Assembly (NCBI GenBank): GCA_934364805.1
Contig: CAKRMH010000001.1
Location: 124,001 to 188,000 of the forward strand
Length of the DNA: 64,000 nucleotides
Source: an uncultured Lachnospiraceae bacterium
GTDB taxonomy: Bacteria; Bacillota; Clostridia; Lachnospirales; Lachnospiraceae
Direction of reading: 5' to 3'
Shown here: positions 1 to 8,837 of the stretch, piece after piece
Position numbering within the stretch: the first letter of the stretch is position 1
Layout: every line of letters starts with the position of its first letter
Made by a program: the position numbers and the translations under genes
Notes under the pieces: model-generated
The model's input: only the letters and a program-made list of their open reading frames with translations
The model's database searches: none
Told to the model about the DNA's origin: nothing

Positions 1-534
1 GCTGTTTTGTATGTAAACGTCGGGGATTATAAAAATGTGTGGGATGAGCTGCAGAAAGAGATTCCGGAGATGGGATCGGCTGCAACCGAACATTTTGACA
101 ACTGGAAAGCAACCGAAAAATTTGCTGAGGACGCATTAGATCCGGCAAATGATATGTTCGGAATACATGGATTCTGGCATCCCAATATTTTTGAAGCAGT
201 TTATTGTACCAACCTTCTGATGAGAAGCGCAGATGTGCTTGTGACAAAACCAAGTGAGCTTGCATTTTATCCGGTTCCAAAGCTGTTTATCAAAAGAGTC
301 GGAAAGCATGAAATGTGGGGAGCAATCCATTCTGCAGAAATCGGTGATGGAACACTTGAGTGCAGGGATATTCCACATACGATCCAGATGATCGATCTGT
401 TTTTAAACGACAACGATCTGCTGGAAGATATGTGTCATAACATTATGATCAATAAATCTATCGGAATCTATGATGGTGCATATAAAGCAGTAGAACTTGC
501 AATGGGGTTAAAAAATAAAGATCAGGGAAGATAG
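1..534 (+). CDS. C-terminal part of an unrecognised protein, possibly glycosyltransferase-like (5' end outside window)
   Basis: The frame is open from the first base and has no ribosome site before the first possible start (TTG at 7), so the gene begins upstream and only about the last 177 residues are visible. I do not recognise the family with certainty. A central stretch pairs a 'VLVTKPSELAF' segment with 'GKHEMWGA', which loosely recalls the donor-binding half of GT-B glycosyltransferases of the MGDG-synthase/MurG type; this is only a resemblance. It ends 14 bases before the GPH symporter gene, so it is probably the first visible member of an alpha-galactoside operon. The function is unassigned. 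Confidence 0.6.
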   Translation, partial: AVLYVNVGDYKNVWDELQKEIPEMGSAATEHFDNWKATEKFAEDALDPANDMFGIHGFWHPNIFEAVYCTNLLMRSADVLVTKPSELAFYPVPKLFIKRVGKHEMWGAIHSAEIGDGTLECRDIPHTIQMIDLFLNDNDLLEDMCHNIMINKSIGIYDGAYKAVELAMGLKNKDQGR

Positions 535-548
535 TATAGGAGAGAAAA

Positions 549-1946
549 ATGGAAACAAAGAAAAAATTATCAGGAATAGAAAAGTTTGCCTACGGAATTG
601 GTGCAGTTGGAAAAGATATGGTGTACATGTTATCTGCAAGTTATATCCTGTATTATTATCAGGATATTATGGGAGTCAGTGCATGGGCAATGGGGATTAT
701 TCTTCTTGTGGCACGTGTATTTGATGCATTTAATGATCCGATCATGGGGGTGATTGTTGCCAAAACAAAGACCAGATGGGGCAAATTCCGCCCGTGGCTT
801 CTGATCGGAACGCTGACCAATGCGGTCATTTTATATCTGATGTTTTCCGCACCGACTTCCTTCCATGCGGGAGGACTTGTGGCATATGCGGCTGTTACAT
901 ATATTTTGTGGGGTGTTACCTACACCATGATGGATATTCCATACTGGTCAATGGTTCCTGCCTTTACAGAGAGTGGAAAAGAACGTGAGAACCTGTCGGC
1001 ACTCGCACGTTCCTGTGCAGGGGTAGGCTCAGCAGTCATCACAATTATTACGGTCATGTGCGTGTCCGGACTTGGAAAATGGCTTGGCGGAGCAAATGAT
1101 GGCGAGGTGGAACGTCTTGGTTTTCAGGCCTTTGCAGCAATTGTCGCAGTATTATTTGTGATTTTTACAGTTATCACCTGCGTCTGCATCAAGGAAAAAT
1201 CATCGGTGGATATGCAGACGGCTTCTGTAAAAGAAATGTTCCGTGCATTGATCCAGAATGACCAGGCGATGACGATGGTTGCAGCAATCGTGCTGATCAA
1301 TACAGCACTGTATATTACATCTAATTTACTGATCTATTTCTTTAAATATGATTTCAGTGGTGCCGGATGGAAAGCAGATTATACCCTGTTTAATACTTTT
1401 GGCGGAGCATTTCAGATACTTGCCATGATGATCCTGTTTCCGCTTCTGAGAAAATTCATGAGCACAATAAAAATATTTTATGTCAGCTCTACAATGGCTT
1501 TTTGCGGGTATCTCATCTTACTGTTCCTTATGACTGGAGGAGTGACGAATGTATACTTCCTTTTAGTACCGGCATTTCTGATCATGTCCGCATTTGGAAT
1601 GTTAAATGTAATTGTTACGGTTTTCCTGGCTAATACCGTAGATTATGGAGAACTGAAAAATAAACGAAGAGATGAGTCGGTTATTTTTTCCATGCAGACA
1701 TTTGTGGTGAAACTTGCCTCCGGAATTTCTGCGCTTGTTGCTTCACTTGTGCTTACCGTATGCCAGATCAGCTCGGATGAAACAGTAGAGGCAGCCGTCA
1801 GCGGAAGTGCAAGGATCGGACTTCGCATGAGTATGACACTTATTCCGATATTTGTACTTATCATTGCAGTTATCATATTCCGCAGACACTATATCCTTAC
1901 GGATGAGAAACTGAATGAAATCAAAAAGGAACTTAAGAAAAATTAA
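549..1946 (+). CDS. GPH-family sugar:cation symporter (MFS, melibiose-carrier type)
   Basis: A 465-residue polytopic membrane protein, the normal length for the glycoside-pentoside-hexuronide:cation symporters. It opens with the family's 'KFAYGIGAVGKDMVY' type N-terminus. The loop 'NDPIMGVIVAKTKTRWGKFRPW' near residues 60-82 (shown here as spaced key residues N-D-P, G, K-T-R-W-G-K-F-R-P-W) carries the signature Asp and the RWGKFRPW motif. About twelve hydrophobic segments follow, and the tail is basic. AGGAG precedes the ATG. Only 14 bases separate it from the alpha-galactosidase, so it likely imports melibiose, raffinose or another alpha-galactoside with Na+ or H+. Substrate is inferred from the neighbour. 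Confidence 0.88.
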   Translation: METKKKLSGIEKFAYGIGAVGKDMVYMLSASYILYYYQDIMGVSAWAMGIILLVARVFDAFNDPIMGVIVAKTKTRWGKFRPWLLIGTLTNAVILYLMFSAPTSFHAGGLVAYAAVTYILWGVTYTMMDIPYWSMVPAFTESGKERENLSALARSCAGVGSAVITIITVMCVSGLGKWLGGANDGEVERLGFQAFAAIVAVLFVIFTVITCVCIKEKSSVDMQTASVKEMFRALIQNDQAMTMVAAIVLINTALYITSNLLIYFFKYDFSGAGWKADYTLFNTFGGAFQILAMMILFPLLRKFMSTIKIFYVSSTMAFCGYLILLFLMTGGVTNVYFLLVPAFLIMSAFGMLNVIVTVFLANTVDYGELKNKRRDESVIFSMQTFVVKLASGISALVASLVLTVCQISSDETVEAAVSGSARIGLRMSMTLIPIFVLIIAVIIFRRHYILTDEKLNEIKKELKKN

Positions 1947-1960
1947 AGGAGGATATAATA

Positions 1961-4324
1961 ATGATTCGAAAACTTGACAACATCATGGTTCTTGATACAG
2001 AACATACCACGTATTGTTTCAAGATACTTCCGACCGGACAGCTGGAACATCTGTATTATGGCGAAAAGATCATCATTGATTCTGCAGCGGAGGCAGAGGT
2101 GCTGAGCGAGAAGCATGCATTTGCTCCGGGAAATACGAACGTGTATGATGCGGCACATACCAGCTATTCCCTTGAAGATATGAGACTTGAAATGTCCTCC
2201 TACGGAAAGGGCGATATCCGTGAGCCGTTTGTGGAACTTGTGCATGCAGATGGAGGAATGACATCGGATTTTGTTTATGATAAAAGCCGGATTACAGAAG
2301 GCAAGGAGCCTTTTATAACACTTCCTGGTTCTTATGAAGAGAATGGCAAAGTCGAGCATCTGACGGTGACGATGAAGGATCATCATTATGGACTGGTTCT
2401 GGAACTGAATTATTATGTTTTCCCCCAAAAGGATGTGATCACACGTGTTTCAAAACTGATTAATGAAAGTGAAGATTCGGTCTGGCTGAAAAGGCTCATG
2501 AGTACACAGCTGGATTTTGAAACGGATGATTATATCCTTACAACGTTTAATGGTTCGTGGGCCAGAGAGATGCAGCGTCATGACATCCGCATCTGTGCTG
2601 GAAAACATGTGAATGCTTCCTATACAGGGACTTCTTCTAACCGTGCGAATCCGTTTGTCATGCTCTCAAAGGAGACGACCAGTGAAGATGCAGGAATATG
2701 CTACGGCATGAATCTGATCTATAGTGGAAATCATTATGAGGCTGCAGAAGTGAATGGGTACCATAAAACAAGATTTGTTGCAGGGATCAATCCGCAGAGC
2801 TTTTCCTTTGAAGTAAGACCTGGGGAGTTCTTTGAATCACCGGAAGCAGTTATGACCTGCTCTACAGAGGGTTTTCATGGAATGAGCAGTCGGATGCATG
2901 CATTTGTACGGGCGTGCATCTGCAGAGGTGAGTGGAGAGATAAGATCCGTCCGGTTCTCCTGAACAGCTGGGAGGCAGCTTATTTTGACATCAGTGAAAA
3001 TAAACTGTTAAAACTTGCAAAAGCGGGAAAAGCTGCAGGAATCGAATTGTTTGTTATGGATGACGGCTGGTTTGGACACCGGAATGATGACAAATCTTCA
3101 TTAGGGGACTGGTATGTCAATAAGAAAAAACTTCCAAATGGGCTGGAAGGACTTGCATCAAAAATAAACGATCTGGGGCTTGATTTCGGAATCTGGGTAG
3201 AACCGGAAATGGTCAATACCGACAGTGATCTGTACCGTGCTCACCCGGAGTGGACGATGGAAATCCCAGGAAAGCCACATTCCGAAGGTCGAAACCAGAG
3301 GATTCTGGATCTGGCAAATCCAAAAGTAGTAGAGTATATCATCGAAGAGATGACAAAGGTATTTTCTTCAGCAAATATCAGTTATGTCAAATGGGACATG
3401 AACCGGATCTTCTCGGATTATTATTCACAGTATCTGGACCATGAGCATCAGGGAGAGACCGCACACCGTTATGTACTTGGTCTGTATCATGCAATGAAGA
3501 CCTTGACCGAACGTTTTCCGAAGATCTTATTTGAAGGCTGTGCGGCAGGTGGAAACCGTTTTGATCTTGGAATTTTGTCATATTTTCCACAGATATGGGC
3601 AAGTGATGATACGGATGCAGCATACCGTGTACAGGCACAGACCAATTACAGTTATGGATATCCGATGTCCTGCGTCAGTGCACATGTATCGGCCTGTCCG
3701 AATCATCAGACGCTTCGCAATACACCGTTAGATACCAGATTTCATGTGGCTGCTTTTGGTGTCTGTGGATATGAGTGCAACTTCTGTGACATGTCAAAGG
3801 AGGAATTAAGACAGATCAAAGAACAGATCGCACTTTATAAGGAGTGGCGCGAAGTATTACAGCACGGGGAGTTTTACAGAGGAAGAAACGGACAGAATCT
3901 GTACGAATGGACCTGTGTATCCAAAGATGGTAAAAAGGCAGTCGGAATGCTGATGCAATATATGGTACAACCCAATACACAATTTGAACAGTATATACCA
4001 AAAGGACTGATTAAAGAAGATAAATACAAATTATTTAATCAGGAATTAACATATAACATTAAAGAATTCGGAGATCTGGTCAACACACAATCGCCGATTC
4101 ATATCAAACAGGGGTCACTGGTGCAGCATGTTGTTTCCAGATTTGTGACGATGCCTGGAGAGAAGGAAGATATGACAGCATCCGGGTCTCTTCTGATGAA
4201 TGGTGGAATCAAATTAAAGCAGGCGTTTGGTGCAACCGGATACAGCGATGAAGTCCGGTATTTCCAGGATTTTTCCTCCCGCATGTATTTTTTGAAAAGC
4301 ATGTGTATGGCGGATCGTAAGTAG
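1961..4324 (+). CDS. Alpha-galactosidase, glycoside hydrolase family 36
   Basis: A 787-residue cytoplasmic enzyme with no signal peptide, expected to release galactose from melibiose or raffinose-type sugars brought in by the upstream symporter. The N-terminal beta-supersandwich leads into a TIM barrel carrying 'FVMDDGWFGHR' near residue 364, the nucleophile motif KWDMNR with Asp479, the substrate-binding 'CAAGGNRFD' loop, and the acid/base motif 'WASDDTD' with Asp549. The 70-residue spacing of the two aspartates is as in characterised GH36 enzymes. It is somewhat longer than the usual ~730 residues, the excess lying at the C-terminus. AGGAGG precedes the ATG. No terminator is evident after it. 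Confidence 0.95.
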   Translation: MIRKLDNIMVLDTEHTTYCFKILPTGQLEHLYYGEKIIIDSAAEAEVLSEKHAFAPGNTNVYDAAHTSYSLEDMRLEMSSYGKGDIREPFVELVHADGGMTSDFVYDKSRITEGKEPFITLPGSYEENGKVEHLTVTMKDHHYGLVLELNYYVFPQKDVITRVSKLINESEDSVWLKRLMSTQLDFETDDYILTTFNGSWAREMQRHDIRICAGKHVNASYTGTSSNRANPFVMLSKETTSEDAGICYGMNLIYSGNHYEAAEVNGYHKTRFVAGINPQSFSFEVRPGEFFESPEAVMTCSTEGFHGMSSRMHAFVRACICRGEWRDKIRPVLLNSWEAAYFDISENKLLKLAKAGKAAGIELFVMDDGWFGHRNDDKSSLGDWYVNKKKLPNGLEGLASKINDLGLDFGIWVEPEMVNTDSDLYRAHPEWTMEIPGKPHSEGRNQRILDLANPKVVEYIIEEMTKVFSSANISYVKWDMNRIFSDYYSQYLDHEHQGETAHRYVLGLYHAMKTLTERFPKILFEGCAAGGNRFDLGILSYFPQIWASDDTDAAYRVQAQTNYSYGYPMSCVSAHVSACPNHQTLRNTPLDTRFHVAAFGVCGYECNFCDMSKEELRQIKEQIALYKEWREVLQHGEFYRGRNGQNLYEWTCVSKDGKKAVGMLMQYMVQPNTQFEQYIPKGLIKEDKYKLFNQELTYNIKEFGDLVNTQSPIHIKQGSLVQHVVSRFVTMPGEKEDMTASGSLLMNGGIKLKQAFGATGYSDEVRYFQDFSSRMYFLKSMCMADRK

Positions 4325-4406
4325 AAACGCACATAATACTTGTTTTCTACGGCTGTAAGAGGTAGTATGTGTTAGACACTAACGATGTTATTTTGGGAGA
4401 TAGATC

Positions 4407-5231
4407 ATGTTTGCAGAATGTCTGAAAAACGTAAGAGAGAAGAAACCACTGATACATAATATTACCAATTATGTCACCGTCAATGATGTGGCGAATATTT
4501 TGCTGGCCTGCGGAGGAAGTCCGATCATGGCGGACGATCCGATGGAGGTTGAGGAAATTACATCCATCTGTCAGGGGTTAAATATCAATATTGGAACGTT
4601 GCAGCAGCATACGGTGGAGTCGATGTTTCTTGCTGGAAAAAGAGCAAAGGAACTTGGACATGTGGTGTTGTTTGATCCGGTAGGAGCCGGAGCAAGCCAT
4701 TTCCGGACCCAAACTGCTTTAAAACTTATGAGCGAGATCCCCTTTGATGTGATACGCGGAAACATGTCCGAGATGAAAACATTAGCGAATGGCTCCGGGT
4801 GTACAAGAGGTGTGGATGCCTCGGTCAGTGACCGTGTGACGGAGCAGAATCTGGGTGAAGCTGTTTCTTTTGTAAAAGAATTTGCAAAAAAGACGGGAAG
4901 TGTCATTGCAGTGACCGGAGCCATTGATCTGGTGGCAGATGACAGAAAATGTTATGTGATAAGAAACGGCAGGACAGAGATGGGAAGTATTACAGGAACC
5001 GGATGTCAGCTTTCCGGAATGATGACAGCGTATCTTGCTGCAAATACCGGGCACCTGCTGGAAGCTGCGGCTGCTGCGGTATGCGCCATGGGAGCAGCTG
5101 GTGAAATTGCGTGGCAGCATCTTCCGGAATATGGAGGAAATGCATCTTATCGTAATGCGATCATTGATGCAATCTGTCATCTGGACGAAAAAACACTTAC
5201 AGAATATGCAAATTATGAGATTTATAAATAG
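4407..5231 (+). CDS. thiM: Hydroxyethylthiazole kinase ThiM
   Basis: ATP-dependent kinase that phosphorylates 4-methyl-5-(2-hydroxyethyl)thiazole for thiamine salvage. The 274-residue ribokinase-like protein shows the ThiM N-terminus 'PLIHNITNYVTVNDVAN', the 'GNMSEM' segment, 'VTGAIDLV' and the anion-hole motif 'GTGCQLSG' with Cys200. It starts a tight operon thiM-thiE-HAD-thiD. The 82 bases upstream contain no recognisable TPP riboswitch; a weak TTGTTT...TAGTAT pair with a 17-base spacer lies there, so the promoter is uncertain. GGGAGA precedes the ATG. Confidence 0.95.
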   Translation: MFAECLKNVREKKPLIHNITNYVTVNDVANILLACGGSPIMADDPMEVEEITSICQGLNINIGTLQQHTVESMFLAGKRAKELGHVVLFDPVGAGASHFRTQTALKLMSEIPFDVIRGNMSEMKTLANGSGCTRGVDASVSDRVTEQNLGEAVSFVKEFAKKTGSVIAVTGAIDLVADDRKCYVIRNGRTEMGSITGTGCQLSGMMTAYLAANTGHLLEAAAAAVCAMGAAGEIAWQHLPEYGGNASYRNAIIDAICHLDEKTLTEYANYEIYK

Positions 5232-5252
5232 CAGAAAGGAATCAGGATTCAT

Positions 5253-5897
5253 ATGAGCAACTGTAGAAAAGAAGATATGTTATTATATGCGGTTACCGAC
5301 CGCAGCTGGCTTGGAGACAAGACACTTGCAATGCAGGTAGAAGAGGCATTGCAAGGTGGAGCAACATTTGTACAGCTTAGGGAGAAGCATCTTGACAAAG
5401 AAGCATTTCAGAAGGAAGCTGTGGAGATCCAGAAGTTATGCCGCAAGTACCATGTACCGTTTGTGATCAATGACAATGTGGAGATTGCCATGGAGATCGG
5501 TGCAGATGGTGTCCATGTCGGACAAAGTGATATGGAAGCCGGATCGGTGAGGGAAAAGCTTGGACCGGATAAAATAATCGGTGTATCAGCAGCTACCGTG
5601 GAACAGGCTTTACAGGCTGAAAAACGTGGTGCGGATTATCTTGGCGTAGGTGCGGTGTTTTCCACCAGCACAAAAGAAGATGCAAAGCCACTGGATCATA
5701 AAGTGTTAAAAGAGATCTGTGAGGCGGTAAATATTCCGGTTGTGGCAATTGGCGGGATCAGCCAGGACAATGTGCTTGAACTGAAAGGAAGCGGAATTTC
5801 AGGAATTGCAGTTGTAAGTGCGATTTTTGCACAGAAAAATATCAAAGAAGCTGCAAACAGATTAAAACAGTCTGCAGCTCAGATCGTGAAAGAATAG
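5253..5897 (+). CDS. thiE: Thiamine-phosphate synthase ThiE
   Basis: Joins hydroxymethylpyrimidine diphosphate to thiazole phosphate to give thiamine monophosphate. The 214-residue TIM-barrel protein has the family motifs in order: 'LYAVTDR' at the start, 'QLREKHLD', 'INDNVEIAMEIGADGVHVGQ', 'GVGAVFSTSTK' and 'VAIGGI'. The pyrophosphate-binding Lys of LREK and the metal-binding Asp of INDN and HVGQSD are present. It follows thiM by 21 bases with AGAAAGG upstream of the ATG, and is translated as part of the salvage operon. Confidence 0.95.
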   Translation: MSNCRKEDMLLYAVTDRSWLGDKTLAMQVEEALQGGATFVQLREKHLDKEAFQKEAVEIQKLCRKYHVPFVINDNVEIAMEIGADGVHVGQSDMEAGSVREKLGPDKIIGVSAATVEQALQAEKRGADYLGVGAVFSTSTKEDAKPLDHKVLKEICEAVNIPVVAIGGISQDNVLELKGSGISGIAVVSAIFAQKNIKEAANRLKQSAAQIVKE

Positions 5898-5903
5898 TCG
5901 GAT

Positions 5904-6581
5904 ATGAGTATAAAAGGAATTATCTTTGACGCAGATGGAGTACTTTTGGATTCAATGGGAATCTGGGATCAGGCTCCGGAAATTTACTTACAAAGTCAGG
6001 GCATCACGCCGGAGAAGCATCTTGGACAGAAAATGTTTGCCATGAGTATGACGGAGGGTGCTGAGTATATAAAGAAACATTATCTTTATGGTTTTCCGAT
6101 TACAAAGATATTAGATGGAGTTACGGACACGATCCGTACATTTTATGAGCGCAGGGTTCTTTTGAAACCCGGAGTGGAAGAGACGTTGCAGTGGATACAG
6201 GCGCAGGGGATTCCAATGACCGTGGCTACGTCATCGGAGAAGAATGTAATCAGTAAGGCATTTGAACGTCTTGGCATTTTTTCCTGTTTTCAGCAGATCT
6301 TCACCTGCGAAGAGGTTGGTGCAGGGAAAGACCGGCCGGACATTTACGATGCAGCGCAGCAGAAGATGGCATGTATGGTGGAAGAGACAATGGTATTTGA
6401 AGATTCCTTTTATGCGCTTCAGACGGCAAAGAAGGCCGGATTTGTGACGGTTGGAGTCTATGACCGTTTCAGCGAAGAAAAAAAAGATGAAATCCGAATG
6501 CTTACAGATCACTATCTGGAAAGGCTATCGGCAGATCAGGTCAGGTCGTGCATCGCAAAGCATGACAGAAGAAAGGAGTAA
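5904..6581 (+). CDS. HAD-superfamily phosphatase of the beta-phosphoglucomutase/CbbY type, possible thiamine phosphate phosphatase
   Basis: A 225-residue haloacid-dehalogenase hydrolase. The catalytic motif is FDADGVLLDS with nucleophile Asp9 and acid/base Asp11, motif II is 'VATSSEKN', and motif III/IV is 'FEDSFYALQTAKKAG'. It carries a helical cap between residues 15 and 85. It sits 6 bases after thiE and 2 bases before thiD, so it is almost certainly cotranscribed with thiamine salvage genes. The context suggests dephosphorylation of thiamine monophosphate or of a pathway by-product, but HAD sequences alone do not fix the substrate; a general sugar-phosphate phosphatase is the alternative. 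Confidence 0.85.
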   Translation: MSIKGIIFDADGVLLDSMGIWDQAPEIYLQSQGITPEKHLGQKMFAMSMTEGAEYIKKHYLYGFPITKILDGVTDTIRTFYERRVLLKPGVEETLQWIQAQGIPMTVATSSEKNVISKAFERLGIFSCFQQIFTCEEVGAGKDRPDIYDAAQQKMACMVEETMVFEDSFYALQTAKKAGFVTVGVYDRFSEEKKDEIRMLTDHYLERLSADQVRSCIAKHDRRKE

Positions 6582-6583
6582 AA

Positions 6584-7381
6584 ATGCATACAGCACTTAC
6601 AATCGCAGGAAGCGATTCCTGTGGTGGAGCAGGAATACAGGCAGACATTAAGACAATGACCGTAAACGGAGTATACGCCATGAGTGCGATCACAGCATTG
6701 ACCGCACAGAATACGACCGGTGTCACCGGAATTATGGAAGTCACTCCGGATTTTTTAAAGAAGCAGCTGGATGCGGTCATTACGGATATCCGTCCGGATG
6801 CGGTGAAAATAGGTATGGTTTCTTCCGGGGAACTGATTCATGTGATCGCAGAAACAATCCGGCAGTATCAGCTGAAAAATGTGGTTGTAGATACTGTGAT
6901 GGTTGCCACAAGCGGAGCGAGATTAATCAGTGAGGAAGCAGTCGGGATACTTAAGCAGGAATTACTTCCGCTTGCAGATGTGATCACACCAAATATTCCA
7001 GAGGCAGAAGTGCTTTCTGGCAGAGCCATAAACTCTGAAGAAGATATGCTGCTGGCAGCTGCCTGGATACAGAATCACTATCATTGCAATGTGCTGTTAA
7101 AGGGAGGACATCAGGTAAACACTGCCAATGATCTGCTTGCAGATGCAGAGGGAATGCACTGGTTTAAAGGCAGAAGGATCGATAATCCGAATACGCATGG
7201 AACCGGGTGCACATTATCAAGTGCAATTGCAGCAAATCTCGCAAAAGGAATGACCATGCAGGAGGCAGTGGAAGGAGCAAAAGCATACATTTCCGGTGCG
7301 CTTGCAGCAATGCTTGACCTGGGAAAAGGAAGCGGACCAATGAATCATGCGTATGTAATTGATGGAATTTCTCAAAAATAG
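6584..7381 (+). CDS. thiD: Bifunctional hydroxymethylpyrimidine / HMP-phosphate kinase ThiD
   Basis: Phosphorylates HMP and then HMP-P to HMP diphosphate, the pyrimidine donor for ThiE. The 265-residue ribokinase-fold protein begins 'ALTIAGSDSCGGAGIQADIKT', a diagnostic ThiD start, and carries 'DTVMVATSGARL', 'TPNIPEAEVL', 'LLKGGH' and the catalytic 'HGTGCTLSSAIA' with Cys209. AAAGGAG lies just upstream of the ATG. It is the last gene of the thi operon; no terminator hairpin is visible in the 176 bases that follow. Confidence 0.95.
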   Translation: MHTALTIAGSDSCGGAGIQADIKTMTVNGVYAMSAITALTAQNTTGVTGIMEVTPDFLKKQLDAVITDIRPDAVKIGMVSSGELIHVIAETIRQYQLKNVVVDTVMVATSGARLISEEAVGILKQELLPLADVITPNIPEAEVLSGRAINSEEDMLLAAAWIQNHYHCNVLLKGGHQVNTANDLLADAEGMHWFKGRRIDNPNTHGTGCTLSSAIAANLAKGMTMQEAVEGAKAYISGALAAMLDLGKGSGPMNHAYVIDGISQK

Positions 7382-7418
7382 GACTATTTGTTGTACGAAA
7401 AGAGAAACAAACAAAAAT

Positions 7419-7461
7419 GTTGTAAATACAACGTGCTTTTTCTCGGGATCTATGTTATATT
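7419..7461 (+). promoter_or_regulatory. Palindromic operator candidate plus extended -10 before the D-lactate dehydrogenase gene
   Basis: A perfect 14-base palindrome, GTTGTAAATACAAC (7419-7432), lies directly upstream of an extended -10 element (TG at 7453-7454 and TATATT at 7456-7461). No good -35 is seen 17 bases upstream, where the sequence is GTGCTT, so an activator-dependent promoter or one relying on the extended -10 is plausible. The palindrome does not match the Rex consensus. The bound regulator is unknown. Confidence 0.45.
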
Positions 7462-7557
7462 CCTACCATGGAACAGGGAAATAACTGGCAGAGAAAATGT
7501 GATGTATGCAATCACTTCCTGTCGGGAAAAATATAAGCATTATGGAGGTAAGAATAT

Positions 7558-8547
7558 ATGAGAATCCTATTTTATGATGCAAAGCAATATGATGTAGATT
7601 CTTTTGAAAAGGAGCGCCCAAATTATCCGGATCTTGAGATTGAATATCTGGATACGGACATTTCTCCAAAGACGGCGGCTCTTGCGGATGGGTATGATGC
7701 AGTCTGTGCATTTGTAAGTTCGGATCTTGGAGAAAAGACACTGGATATACTTGCAGACAAAGGCATCAAACTGATTCTTATGAGATGTGCGGGATTTAAT
7801 AATGTAGATCTGAAAAAAGCAGAAGAACTTGGAATTACCGTGCTTCGCGTTCCGGGATATTCACCGGAGGCTGTAGCGGAGCATGCCATGACGCTTGCAA
7901 TGAGTGTGAACCGGCGTATCCATAAAGAATATATCAAAGTGCGTGAAAATAATTTCAGTCTGGTCGGGCTGATGGGATTAAATTTCCATGGACGTACAGC
8001 TGGAATTATCGGAACCGGTAAAATCGGGGCAGCTATGGCTAAGATATGCCATGGGTTTGGGATGAAAGTAATTGCCTACGATAAATATCCGAATAAAAAT
8101 CTTGATTTTATCGAGTACAAAGAATTGGGAGACGTTTTGAGTGAAGCAGATCTGATCTCTCTTCACTGCCCGCTGACAGACGAGAACTATCATATGATCA
8201 ATGCGCATACGATTGCCAAAATGAAAGATGATGTGGTACTTGTCAATACATCCAGAGGAGAACTGGTAGATACGAATGATCTGATCCAGGGAATCCGTAA
8301 TCATAAATTCCATGGAGTTGGTCTGGATGTTTATGAGGAGGAAAGAGACAATGTATTTGAAAATCGTTCTGCAGATATTCTGGAGTCTTCCGTAACAGCA
8401 AGACTGTTGTCCTTCCCGAATGTTATCGTAACGTCGCATCAGGCATTTTTCACGGAAGAAGCAATGGCAGCGATCAGTAAAACAACACTGGATAATGCGG
8501 TTGATTTTATGAACAATGAGATCAGGGAAATGAATCTTGTAAAATAA
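7558..8547 (+). CDS. D-2-hydroxyacid dehydrogenase, D-lactate dehydrogenase type
   Basis: NAD-dependent reduction of pyruvate, or a related 2-oxoacid, to the D-hydroxyacid in fermentation. The 329-residue protein has the Rossmann motif GTGKIG at 152-157 and the catalytic triad Arg233 (in NTSRGE), Glu262 (in DVYEEE) and His294 (in TSHQAFF). The spacings of 29 and 32 residues match the canonical R-E-H triad. The N-terminus and the 'LILMRCAGFNNVDL' segment are typical of LdhA-like enzymes. GGAGGT precedes the ATG. It is monocistronic, lying between the thi operon and the trp T-box. Exact substrate is inferred from family resemblance. Confidence 0.9.
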   Translation: MRILFYDAKQYDVDSFEKERPNYPDLEIEYLDTDISPKTAALADGYDAVCAFVSSDLGEKTLDILADKGIKLILMRCAGFNNVDLKKAEELGITVLRVPGYSPEAVAEHAMTLAMSVNRRIHKEYIKVRENNFSLVGLMGLNFHGRTAGIIGTGKIGAAMAKICHGFGMKVIAYDKYPNKNLDFIEYKELGDVLSEADLISLHCPLTDENYHMINAHTIAKMKDDVVLVNTSRGELVDTNDLIQGIRNHKFHGVGLDVYEEERDNVFENRSADILESSVTARLLSFPNVIVTSHQAFFTEEAMAAISKTTLDNAVDFMNNEIREMNLVK

Positions 8548-8572
8548 TCCGATATTTTTTGAAAAATTAGTG

Positions 8573-8601
8573 TTGACATTAACACTTTAATAGGGTAGAC
8601 T
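8573..8601 (+). promoter_or_regulatory. Promoter of the trp operon
   Basis: A perfect -35 TTGACA (8573-8578) and -10 TAGACT (8596-8601) are separated by 17 bases. Transcription should start near 8608, giving a leader of roughly 390 bases before trpE. Confidence 0.85.
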
Positions 8602-8837
8602 AACATCAAGTTAAAGAACTTCATAAGTAAAATCAAAGAGCGAAAGTAGTACTTCAGATGATTCTTCACAGAGAGTCTGCGGTGGTGGAAGCAGGCAGGA
8701 TAGTTTGACAGGAATGGATTCGTTAGATGCAAAGTGAACAAGAGTAGCGGATGCCGTTTCCCCACGTTACAGGGGCAAGATATCGAAGTGACAGAGAATG
8801 ATTGCTTCCGTATCTGTAGAGAGATGACGTAATTGGT

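Noticed and set aside
7419..7432. Rex operator upstream of the D-lactate dehydrogenase
   Set aside because: Rex sites follow TTGTGAAnnnnTTCACAA or TTGTTAAnnnnTTAACAA; this palindrome has a 2-base centre and a different half-site.
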